A stretch of 7,152 nt of DNA from a bacterium (GTDB lineage Bacteria > Cyanobacteriota > Vampirovibrionia > Gastranaerophilales > Gastranaerophilaceae), in NCBI GenBank assembly GCA_024408905.1, contig JAKSUP010000066.1, forward strand, positions 1-7,152. Direction: 5' to 3'. Position numbers and translations under genes: made by a program. This document shows positions 1 to 4,629 of this stretch, piece after piece; position 1 is the first letter of the stretch; every line of letters begins with the position of its first letter. The notes under the pieces are model-generated. The model was not told the origin of the DNA. It ran no database searches and saw only the letters and a list, made by a program, of their open reading frames with translations.

Positions 1-1460
1 GAGCAGCATTTATGTTAATATTTGTTCTCGTTGGGAAATTGATTGACAGAGAGGCAAATAGTGTTGCCTTATTGTTTTTTGTTGCGTTATTAATGCTCCT
101 TTATAATCCAATGTATGTTAATGATGTTGGATTTCAACTATCTTTTATTGTAACATTTGGCTTACTTGTTATGACTCCCTTGTTACTAAAATCAAATTCG
201 AAAATTATTAATGGGGTTATTGGCGCTGTTGCAATACCGTTTTTTGCACAATTATGGGTAATTCCTTTGCAGATATTTTATTTTAATAATATAAGTCTTT
301 ATTCGATATTTGCAAATATTATGAGTGTACCGATTTTGTTTGTGATAAGTTTTGGTGGATTTATTAGTTCTTTGTTGTGTCTGATATCACCAATTTCGCA
401 TTTTGTATGTATGGTGTTTGATTTTATCTTAAATCCGTTGCTTTCATTATTGGTAAATATTTCTGATTTTTGGGGCCATTTGCCACATTCTGCAATTCAA
501 ACAACACATCCTAACATATTTCAAATAATTTTGTATTATGCAATTCTTTTACTTGTGGTATCAACTTTTTATAAAGAAATACGGGAAAAATATCTTAAAA
601 GAATTGTTACAACTTTATTGATATTGGTTTTTATATGGATGATAACATTAATTCCGATTAAAAATTCTAATTTAGAAATTACAGCGTTTGATGTTGGTAA
701 TGCAGATTGTTTTCTTTTAAAAACTCCACAAAATGAGTATATTATGATTGATACAGGAAAATCCGGCTATAACGGTGGGAAATCTCAGGCAGAAATTATT
801 ATGCTTAAATATTTTAAAGATAACGGTATTAAGCATATTAATTCTATAATTATAACTCATTTTGACAATGATCACTGTGGTGGAGCTTTAGATTTGATGA
901 GTGGTCTGAAAGTCGACAGATTGTATGTTAATGACGAAAACAATATGTCAAATTTGGCAAAATCGATTTATTCCAAAGCAAATGACACAGGAGTCAAAGT
1001 CGTTTTGGCTAAAAACAATGAAATAATTTATGATAAAGACGGTTTAAAATTAACCAATTATTTGCTAAGCGACATTAAGGGCGATAATAATAAATCAATT
1101 ATTACATTATTAAAATATAATAATTTTTCTATGTTATTTACCGGTGATGCAGGGATAAGTGCATTAAGACCTTTGTTAAATCATTTTCCTCAAAACATAG
1201 ATGTTTTAAAAATCCCTCATCACGGAGCGTCTAATGTATTGAATAAGGAAATTGTTCAATATATTAATCCAAAATATTCAATAGTATCTGTTGGTGAAAA
1301 CAAATTCGGACACCCCAATTTGTATACGTTAAAATTGCTTGAAAAATCCAAAATTCTACGAACAGATAAAGACAATTCAATAAAGGTTATGGTTTATAAA
1401 AATCATTACAAAATTAAGGCTTTCAACTCAAAATCAAGAAAATATGAAAATATTGATTGA
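1..1460 (+). CDS. comEC: ComEC/Rec2 family DNA-uptake channel, C-terminal part (5' end outside window)
   Basis: ComEC forms the inner-membrane channel through which single-stranded DNA enters during natural transformation. The frame is open to the left edge: codons before the ATG at 12 read Ala-Ala-Phe, so that ATG is internal. Counting from it, residues 1-215 are strongly hydrophobic with several membrane helices and contain the Competence-domain stretch NPMYVNDVGFQLSF (32-45). Residues about 221-475 form a metallo-beta-lactamase-like domain: DVGNAD (227-232, usually DVGQGD), the metal-binding motif THFDNDHCGG (282-291), TGDAG (377-381), PHHGAS (402-407) and FGHP (432-435). The beta-lactamase-like domain looks complete and the end is a normal TGA. 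The N-terminal OB-fold region and first helices must lie upstream. The family assignment is secure; whether this organism is actually transformable is not shown here. Confidence 0.93.
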   Translation, partial: AAFMLIFVLVGKLIDREANSVALLFFVALLMLLYNPMYVNDVGFQLSFIVTFGLLVMTPLLLKSNSKIINGVIGAVAIPFFAQLWVIPLQIFYFNNISLYSIFANIMSVPILFVISFGGFISSLLCLISPISHFVCMVFDFILNPLLSLLVNISDFWGHLPHSAIQTTHPNIFQIILYYAILLLVVSTFYKEIREKYLKRIVTTLLILVFIWMITLIPIKNSNLEITAFDVGNADCFLLKTPQNEYIMIDTGKSGYNGGKSQAEIIMLKYFKDNGIKHINSIIITHFDNDHCGGALDLMSGLKVDRLYVNDENNMSNLAKSIYSKANDTGVKVVLAKNNEIIYDKDGLKLTNYLLSDIKGDNNKSIITLLKYNNFSMLFTGDAGISALRPLLNHFPQNIDVLKIPHHGASNVLNKEIVQYINPKYSIVSVGENKFGHPNLYTLKLLEKSKILRTDKDNSIKVMVYKNHYKIKAFNSKSRKYENID

Positions 1461-1472
1461 TTTGGGGTGAAC

Positions 1473-1507
1473 GTTAGGGTAAATTTAGGGGTAAATTTAG
1501 GGGTAAA
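1473..1507. repeat. Tandem 12-bp G-run repeat (TTTAGGGGTAAA)
   Basis: Two perfect head-to-tail copies of TTTAGGGGTAAA lie at 1484-1495 and 1496-1507, preceded by a shortened copy GTTAGGGTAAA at 1473-1483. A further GGGG run lies upstream at 1464-1467, and a partial copy TTTAGGGGT at 1532-1540. The unit has TTTA/TAAA ends around a G4 core. It starts only 12 bases after the comEC stop. It could be a protein-binding iteron, a remnant recombination site, or a weak G-quadruplex (loops of 8-9 bases are long for one). None of these is demonstrated. Confidence 0.8.
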
Positions 1508-1535
1508 TGTAACAGATTGTAAAGACGAATTTTTA

Positions 1536-1560
1536 GGGGTTGCGACAAGGCTGAAACCCC
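1536..1560 (+). terminator. Small GC-rich hairpin after comEC, possible weak terminator
   Basis: GGGGTT (1536-1541) and AACCCC (1555-1560) form a 6-bp stem around a 13-base loop. It lies about 75 bases past the comEC stop, where transcription should end before the next promoter. No U-tract follows (TGTAAAAT), so intrinsic termination would be weak. The left arm is also part of the partial fourth copy of the G-run repeat. Confidence 0.3.
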
Positions 1561-1573
1561 TGTAAAATCTGCT

Positions 1574-1598
1574 ATATGATATGATATGATATGATATG
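1574..1598. repeat. Perfect (ATATG)5 microsatellite
   Basis: Five uninterrupted ATATG units occupy 25 bases. They lie outside any credible gene, 112 bases upstream of the start codon at 1711. Pentanucleotide tracts mutate by slipped-strand mispairing, so copy number may vary between strains. Whether the tract sits within a promoter is unclear, because no convincing -35/-10 pair overlaps it. Confidence 0.85.
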
Positions 1599-1696
1599 AG
1601 GCTTACTGTGTCTGCGTTTGGCAATTTTTTAATTCCGAAATGCTTTATATGTGTAAGGGGAAATTAATTTCTAAAATAGTTAATAGTAAAAAAGAT

Positions 1697-1702
1697 AAGG
1701 AG
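1697..1702 (+). promoter_or_regulatory. Shine-Dalgarno site of the 155-residue orphan
   Basis: AAGGAG lies 8 bases before the ATG at 1711. This is a strong, correctly spaced ribosome binding site that fixes the start of the gene, and it contrasts with the absence of such a site before ispG and aroC. A weak promoter candidate lies upstream (TTGGCA at 1618-1623 and TTTATA at 1644-1649), but its 20-base spacer is too long to call. Confidence 0.8.
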
Positions 1703-1710
1703 ATTTAATT

Positions 1711-2178
1711 ATGGCAGGCACAGTTAGTTTATTTACAAAATTAGCTACAACAAAAGTAGCTACAATAGGAAAACCAAAAGCAGTTAGTGCTTTTTCTAGA
1801 AAATTTAACAAAAATATTGGAGAAGAACTTACACATAGATTAACTGGTCAAAGATACTTTAGAGAAACAGGATTTGATAATGGCAGAGTTCAAATTGGTG
1901 TTTGTCCTCGCGAGTTAACCAAAGATGGTTATAGAGGAATAACTAATGAAGAATTTGAAGCATTAAAGAAAATGCAAATTCGTATAAAAGATGTAGCCTA
2001 CGGGAACAAAACAATAATTGATGATTATACAAGAACTGAATACTGGGGAAATTTACGAAAAGATGGAACAACTTATGCTATGATGCAAGACAATTCTATA
2101 TTTGGAAGAAGACAATGTCCTGAAGAAATTTGGGGAAAACTTAAAGCTTTAGTTGATGTTGACAAATGCACTCATTAG
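1711..2178 (+). CDS. Unrecognised 155-residue protein (orphan)
   Basis: I do not recognise this family. The gene is credible: it has AAGGAG at ideal spacing, no internal stop, and codon use that looks native by eye, AT-rich with many AGA, ACA and GAA codons. Residues 1-35 are rich in Lys, Thr, Ala and Ser with few acids (FTKLATTKVATIGKPKA), resembling a basic, possibly disordered or nucleic-acid- or membrane-facing tail rather than a cleavable signal peptide. The rest is mixed polar and charged with aromatic residues (TGQRYFRETGFDNGR, RTEYWGNLRKDG, IFGRRQCPEEIWGKL), like a soluble globular domain. There are two cysteines in the second half and one before (CPREL, RRQCPEE, DKCTH), but no CxxC pair. 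It has no transmembrane segment. It stands alone between two non-coding repeat-bearing stretches and converges on the phosphoesterase gene. It may be a lineage-specific or acquired gene; no function is assigned. Confidence 0.78.
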   Translation: MAGTVSLFTKLATTKVATIGKPKAVSAFSRKFNKNIGEELTHRLTGQRYFRETGFDNGRVQIGVCPRELTKDGYRGITNEEFEALKKMQIRIKDVAYGNKTIIDDYTRTEYWGNLRKDGTTYAMMQDNSIFGRRQCPEEIWGKLKALVDVDKCTH

Positions 2179-2226
2179 GATGTAAATATTTCTCTTGATT
2201 GTTAAAAAATTGTTATAAATCAAGCA

Positions 2227-2260
2227 GTAGTCGTAGTAGTAGGTTGGGTGAAACCCAACA
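2227..2260. repeat. GTTGGGTGAAACCCAAC hairpin repeat, copy 1
   Basis: A GTAGTCGTAGTAGTAG lead runs into the hairpin GTTGGGT (2243-2249), loop GAA, ACCCAAC (2253-2259). The same element in the same orientation recurs at 2699-2729 with one fewer GTA unit. I associate TAGGTTGGGTGAAACCCAAC elements with dispersed intergenic repeats in cyanobacteria and relatives (recall). Confidence 0.85.
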
Positions 2261-2286
2261 ATAACGAATACTACAGTCTTGTAGGA

Positions 2287-2300
2287 TAGACTTTAGTCTA
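2287..2300. repeat. TAGACTTTAGTCTA palindromic repeat, copy 1
   Basis: TAGACT (2287-2292), TT, AGTCTA (2295-2300) form a perfect 6-bp inverted repeat. An identical 14-base copy lies at 2409-2422. Their flanks differ, so the palindromic core is the conserved unit. Confidence 0.8.
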
Positions 2301-2343
2301 CCAAAATGGTTAACTAAACTGCAAATCGCAGAACCCTCACCAA

Positions 2344-2374
2344 GAATTTTAGCAAAACAAGTTTTGCAAAATTC
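2344..2374. repeat. 14-bp bulged inverted repeat
   Basis: GAATTTT (2344-2350), a single A bulge, GCAAAAC (2352-2358), loop AA, then GTTTTGC (2361-2367) and AAAATTC (2368-2374) form 14 perfect pairs. CCTCACC-type sequence flanks it on both sides (2333-2340 and 2378-2386), suggesting one discrete element. It is followed by a very short GAGG-type hairpin (CCTC 2384-2387, GAGG 2391-2394) rather than a T-tract, so it resembles an intergenic repeat more than a terminator. Confidence 0.8.
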
Positions 2375-2408
2375 TATCCTCACCCTCGGAGAGGAGTAGT
2401 TGGTAGTT

Positions 2409-2422
2409 TAGACTTTAGTCTA
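2409..2422. repeat. TAGACTTTAGTCTA palindromic repeat, copy 2
   Basis: This is an identical copy of the palindrome at 2287-2300, about 120 bases away in the same region. The bulged inverted repeat at 2344-2374 lies between the two copies. Confidence 0.8.
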
Positions 2423-2437
2423 TCGAAATAAAGATAT

Positions 2438-2467
2438 AATTAGGGTATGCTAAAGCATACCCTAATT
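2438..2467. terminator. Perfect 13-bp hairpin, candidate bidirectional terminator
   Basis: AATTAGGGTATGC (2438-2450), loop TAAA, GCATACCCTAATT (2455-2467) form 13 perfect pairs with a tetraloop, the most stable-looking hairpin in the region. On the plus strand it is followed by TCTTGTTATT, and on the minus strand by ATATCTTTATTTC. Both are T-rich without a clean run. Placement between convergent genes fits a shared terminator, although it is about 260-290 bases from either stop codon, so a repeat element is an alternative. Confidence 0.5.
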
Positions 2468-2470
2468 TCT

Positions 2471-2540
2471 TGTTATTACGAGGAGTTCAACGACGAAGCA
2501 ATCCACTGAATGAGATTGCTTCACTACGTTCACAATGACA
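2471..2540. repeat. REP/MITE-like palindromic element with repeat copy A
   Basis: GAAGCAATC (2495-2503) and GATTGCTTC (2514-2522) form a perfect 9-bp stem around a 10-base loop. The outer flanks (TTACGAGGAG near 2476-2485, and CACAATGACA at 2531-2540) are imperfectly complementary, giving a longer degenerate palindrome. The right arm, 2514-2539, is the first of three related 26-base units. I recognise this as the cross-phylum intergenic repeat whose intact form reads GTCATTGCGAG...GAAGCAATC (recall). It has no coding capacity of its own. Confidence 0.8.
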
Positions 2541-2554
2541 ACGGTACCAAAATA

Positions 2555-2580
2555 GATTGCCACGCTTCGCTTACAATGAC
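2555..2580. repeat. 26-bp GATTGC...CAATGAC repeat, copy B
   Basis: This begins GATTGCCACGC and ends TACAATGAC, the same length and ends as copies A (2514-2539) and C (2669-2694), with substitutions confined mainly to the middle. It is a solitary arm: no matching left half of the palindrome is adjacent. Confidence 0.8.
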
Positions 2581-2591
2581 AATTTGCTTTG

Positions 2592-2609
2592 TTGGGCAAG
2601 TATGCCCAA
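2592..2609. repeat. 7-bp hairpin TTGGGCA/TGCCCAA
   Basis: TTGGGCA (2592-2598), loop AGTA, TGCCCAA (2603-2609) form a perfect 7-bp stem. It lies between repeat copies B and C, and no T-tract follows. The core resembles the TTGGGT hairpin repeats but is not the same sequence. Confidence 0.6.
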
Positions 2610-2624
2610 ACGACAATACCGTAA

Positions 2625-2656
2625 CTTCTTAGTGCCATAGCATCATAGTATCTTAG
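2625..2656. repeat. Degenerate 8-bp tandem array (four NNNCWTAG-like units)
   Basis: Four consecutive 8-base units end in TTAG or ATAG: CTTCTTAG (2625-2632), TGCCATAG (2633-2640), CATCATAG (2641-2648), TATCTTAG (2649-2656). The period is exact while the first three bases of each unit vary. The array sits between the short hairpin and repeat copy C. Confidence 0.65.
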
Positions 2657-2668
2657 CGCCTTCAAATG

Positions 2669-2694
2669 GATTGCCTCGCTTCACTCGCAATGAC
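2669..2694. repeat. 26-bp GATTGC...CAATGAC repeat, copy C
   Basis: This begins GATTGCCTCGC and ends TCGCAATGAC, and is the copy closest to the form I recall from other genomes. It lies 4 bases before the second GTTGGGT hairpin element, so different repeat families are stacked directly against each other. Confidence 0.8.
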
Positions 2695-2698
2695 CGTT

Positions 2699-2729
2699 GT
2701 AGTCGTAGTAGGTTGGGTGAAACCCAACA
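2699..2729. repeat. GTTGGGTGAAACCCAAC hairpin repeat, copy 2
   Basis: The same element as 2227-2260 in the same orientation: GTAGTCGTAGTAG lead, then GTTGGGT (2712-2718), GAA, ACCCAAC (2722-2728). It lies 31 bases beyond the phosphoesterase stop codon and could help end that transcript, but no T-tract follows on the minus strand (CTACTACGAC). Confidence 0.85.
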
Positions 2730-2759
2730 TTTTAGCTGCTTTTAACAAAACTACAATTG

Positions 2760-3503
2760 TTAAAAATGTCTTTCTTCCGGTTTTAAAATTGCTGAGATGA
2801 TTTTTTCAACGCCGACAAATTTGCGTTTCTTCAACTTTGCGACGGTAGTTTCTCTGTCATATTCAATAAATTTATGTTCAAAAAGGCACTGTCCGTTGTG
2901 TACAGTTATTTCAAGATAGCATGCTTTCCCGTCTTCAAACATTGAACGTCCTACACTACCGACATTAACAACTGTTTGTTGCTTATTTGTTTGAAAGCCA
3001 CAAGGTATATGTGTGTGCCCACATAAAACTATATTTGCATTTATACCTTCTACCATTTTTTGAACTTCTTCGATTGGAGTGTCAGGCATTATATCTTCAT
3101 TGTTTCTTCTTGGGGAACCATGAACAAATAAAAATTTAACCCCTTGAATTTCTGCTTCTGCCTGAGGAGGTAAATCTTTTAAAAATGCTCTTTGAATAGG
3201 GTTTATATTTTGATAATCGTATCTCAATGCTTCTGCCATGACAGGGCTGTTTTCTTTTAAGTCTTCGTATAGAGTTGGAGAATATTCAACAATCATTTTA
3301 TCAGTATTACCTTGAATTAAAGTTAAATTTTTCTTTGCTTGGTTTTCCATAATCCAATCAATTGCAACATCAGGTTCTGCTCCGGCCATTGCGTAATCTC
3401 CGAGTGCAAATATTTTTTCGCAATTACTTTTTTCAATGTTTTCCATTACAGCATTGAGAGCTTCCATATTTCCATGAATATCAGATATAACTGCAAATTT
3501 CAT
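2760..3503 (-). CDS. Metallophosphoesterase of the YfcE/MJ0936 type
   Basis: This is a calcineurin-like phosphoesterase, a two-metal enzyme that hydrolyses phosphomono- or phosphodiesters in the cytoplasm; substrates differ widely in the family and cannot be read from sequence. The family motifs occur in order: SDIHGN (residues 7-12, with D8 and H10), GD (35-36), GNTD (65-68, where GNHD or GNHE is classical), VHGSPR (127-132) and CGHTHIP (161-167), then NVGSVGR (180-186). At 247 residues it is complete and slightly longer than the roughly 160-200 residue minimal forms, with a C-terminal extension rich in Lys and Arg from about 215. There is no signal peptide. The start is supported by AAGGAG seven bases upstream. 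It is transcribed away from ispG from a shared 59-base region. The likely role is nucleotide or signal-molecule turnover, but that is only a family-level guess. Confidence 0.9.
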   Translation of the reverse strand: MKFAVISDIHGNMEALNAVMENIEKSNCEKIFALGDYAMAGAEPDVAIDWIMENQAKKNLTLIQGNTDKMIVEYSPTLYEDLKENSPVMAEALRYDYQNINPIQRAFLKDLPPQAEAEIQGVKFLFVHGSPRRNNEDIMPDTPIEEVQKMVEGINANIVLCGHTHIPCGFQTNKQQTVVNVGSVGRSMFEDGKACYLEITVHNGQCLFEHKFIEYDRETTVAKLKKRKFVGVEKIISAILKPEERHF

Positions 3504-3510
3504 AAAATTT

Positions 3511-3516
3511 CTCCTT
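3511..3516 (-). promoter_or_regulatory. Shine-Dalgarno site of the phosphoesterase gene
   Basis: CTCCTT on the plus strand reads AAGGAG on the minus strand, seven bases before the ATG at 3503. It is a strong site that fixes the start codon and shows that this genome uses Shine-Dalgarno initiation for some genes. Confidence 0.8.
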
Positions 3517-3518
3517 GA

Positions 3519-3534
3519 GCTATATTACTATAGC
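3519..3534. promoter_or_regulatory. Inverted repeat GCTATA-TTAC-TATAGC in the divergent promoter region
   Basis: GCTATA (3519-3524) and TATAGC (3529-3534) form a perfect 6-bp dyad, 15 bases before the phosphoesterase ATG and next to the ispG promoter. It overlaps the weak ispG -35 candidate TTACTA (3525-3530), and on the minus strand it contains TATAGT, a possible -10 for the phosphoesterase. It could be an operator, or simply symmetric AT-rich promoter sequence. Confidence 0.4.
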
Positions 3535-3553
3535 AAAAATTTCGTAATATAAT
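3525..3553 (+). promoter_or_regulatory. ispG promoter with perfect TATAAT, predicted leaderless
   Basis: TATAAT at 3548-3553 matches the -10 consensus exactly. A weak -35 candidate TTACTA (3525-3530, 3 of 6 matches) is 17 bases upstream. Standard spacing places transcription start near 3560, and the ispG ATG is at 3563, leaving a leader of about 0-3 bases. No G-containing Shine-Dalgarno-like sequence exists between the -10 and the ATG. Confidence 0.65.
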
Positions 3554-3562
3554 TATTATATT

Positions 3563-4627
3563 ATGATAAACAGAAGAAAATCTAAACAAATTTCAATAGG
3601 TAATGTAAAGATAGGTGGAGATGCTCCAATTAGTGTGCAATCCATGTGCAATACCGATACGAGAGATGTCGAGGCGACTCTTGAACAAATCGGGAAAATG
3701 GCTGCAGCAGGATGCGAAATTGCGAGGTTAGCAGTATTAAATAAAGATGCTGCATCTGCAATAAAAGACATTGTTGCAAAATCACAAATTCCTATAGTGG
3801 CTGACATTCATTTTGATTACAGATTGGCATTACAATGTATTGAAAATGGTGTTCATGCCCTTCGTATAAATCCGGGAAATATCGGAAAGAAAGAGCATAC
3901 AATTAAAGTTGTTGAAGCAGCAAAAAGTCATAATGTGCCGATAAGAATTGGTATTAATGCAGGTTCTTTGGAAAAAGAATTTGCTCAAATGGATATTCCT
4001 CTTTCTGCGAAAATGGTAAAAAGTGCATTAAGACACATTGAAATATTAGAAGACTTGAATTTTTATGACATAAAAATTTCTCTCAAATCCTCAGATGTTT
4101 TAACTACAATTGAAGCATACCGAGAAATGGCTAAAACTGTTGAGTATCCTTTGCACTTGGGAGTAACCGAAGCAGGTACGCTAAAATCAGGTTTGATTAA
4201 ATCATCTGTTGGAATAGGCACTCTTTTGAGCGAAGGAATAGGAGATACGATAAGAGTTTCTTTAACTGAGGATCCTGTTGAAGAAGTAGAAGCAGGTTTT
4301 GGAATTCTTAAATCTCTCGGGTTAAGGAAACGTGGTATTAATTTTGTTTCATGTCCAACTTGTGGACGAACTCAAATAGATTTAATCGGTTTAGCAAAAA
4401 AGGTTGACGAAAGATTTAAAAACTTAGATTTGCCAATAACGATTGCAGTTATGGGATGTCCTGTGAATGGCCCAGGAGAAGCTAAACATGCTGATTTTGG
4501 TATTGCAGGAGCGATTAAAGAAGGGTATATTTTTCAAAAAGGTGAAATTATTGCAAGAGTTCCTGAATCGGACTTGATTAATTCATTAGAAAATATTATA
4601 ATGAAAACATATAGTTTAGATAAGTAA
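3563..4627 (+). CDS. ispG: 4-hydroxy-3-methylbut-2-enyl diphosphate synthase
   Basis: IspG (GcpE) converts 2-C-methyl-D-erythritol 2,4-cyclodiphosphate to HMBPP, the penultimate step of the MEP pathway for isoprenoid precursors, using a [4Fe-4S] cluster and electrons from flavodoxin or ferredoxin. The N-terminal TIM-barrel domain shows GGDAPISVQSMCNTDTRD (18-35), ADIHFDY (80-86), LRINPGNIG (100-108) and GVTEAG (200-205). The C-terminal domain has the cluster ligands C264 and C267 (SCPTCGR), C299 (GCPVNGPGE) and E306. At 354 residues this is the compact bacterial form, without the plant-type insertion. The only methionine before residue 28 is at 3563, and an in-frame stop lies 18 bases upstream, so the start is secure even though no Shine-Dalgarno site precedes it. 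The small exported protein follows after two bases. Confidence 0.97.
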   Translation: MINRRKSKQISIGNVKIGGDAPISVQSMCNTDTRDVEATLEQIGKMAAAGCEIARLAVLNKDAASAIKDIVAKSQIPIVADIHFDYRLALQCIENGVHALRINPGNIGKKEHTIKVVEAAKSHNVPIRIGINAGSLEKEFAQMDIPLSAKMVKSALRHIEILEDLNFYDIKISLKSSDVLTTIEAYREMAKTVEYPLHLGVTEAGTLKSGLIKSSVGIGTLLSEGIGDTIRVSLTEDPVEEVEAGFGILKSLGLRKRGINFVSCPTCGRTQIDLIGLAKKVDERFKNLDLPITIAVMGCPVNGPGEAKHADFGIAGAIKEGYIFQKGEIIARVPESDLINSLENIIMKTYSLDK

Positions 4628-4629
4628 GA

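Larger units (their letters stand above)
2179..2759. other. Gene-free convergent intergenic region made of short repeats and hairpins
   Basis: These 581 bases separate two genes that point towards each other, so no promoter is needed here. I find no credible coding region. The region holds at least ten repeat or inverted-repeat units, annotated separately: two GTTGGGTGAAACCCAAC hairpins near its ends, two TAGACTTTAGTCTA palindromes, a 14-bp bulged stem, a 13-bp perfect stem, three copies of a 26-bp GATTGC...CAATGAC repeat, a 7-bp stem and an 8-bp periodic array. A weak 7-bp inverted repeat (CTTGATT 2194-2200, AATCAAG 2218-2224) follows the orphan's stop. Confidence 0.8.

Noticed and set aside
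1530..1580. Possible tRNA fragment or tRNA-derived attachment site
   Set aside because: The GGGGTT...AACCCC stem lacks the TTCRANY loop, an acceptor stem and a CCA-type end.
1406..1624. 72-codon open frame on the minus strand
   Set aside because: It overlaps the comEC 3' end, its FTPKFTPKF repeat is only the translated G-run tandem repeat, and it has no ribosome binding site.
1618..1649. Promoter for the orphan (TTGGCA plus TTTATA)
   Set aside because: The 20-base spacer is outside the normal range and both boxes are imperfect, so it is mentioned only in the ribosome binding site entry.
2462..2665. 67-codon open frame on the minus strand
   Set aside because: It is a read-through of the GATTGC...CAATGAC and 8-bp repeats (it contains the CKRSVAI string typical of translated copies of this repeat) and has no ribosome binding site; not a gene.
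2227..2729. Possible CRISPR array
   Set aside because: Repeats are few, of several unrelated types and irregularly spaced, with no uniform spacers and no cas genes nearby.
3556..3807. 83-codon open frame on the minus strand inside ispG
   Set aside because: It lies antisense within a confidently identified ispG and lacks any initiation signal.
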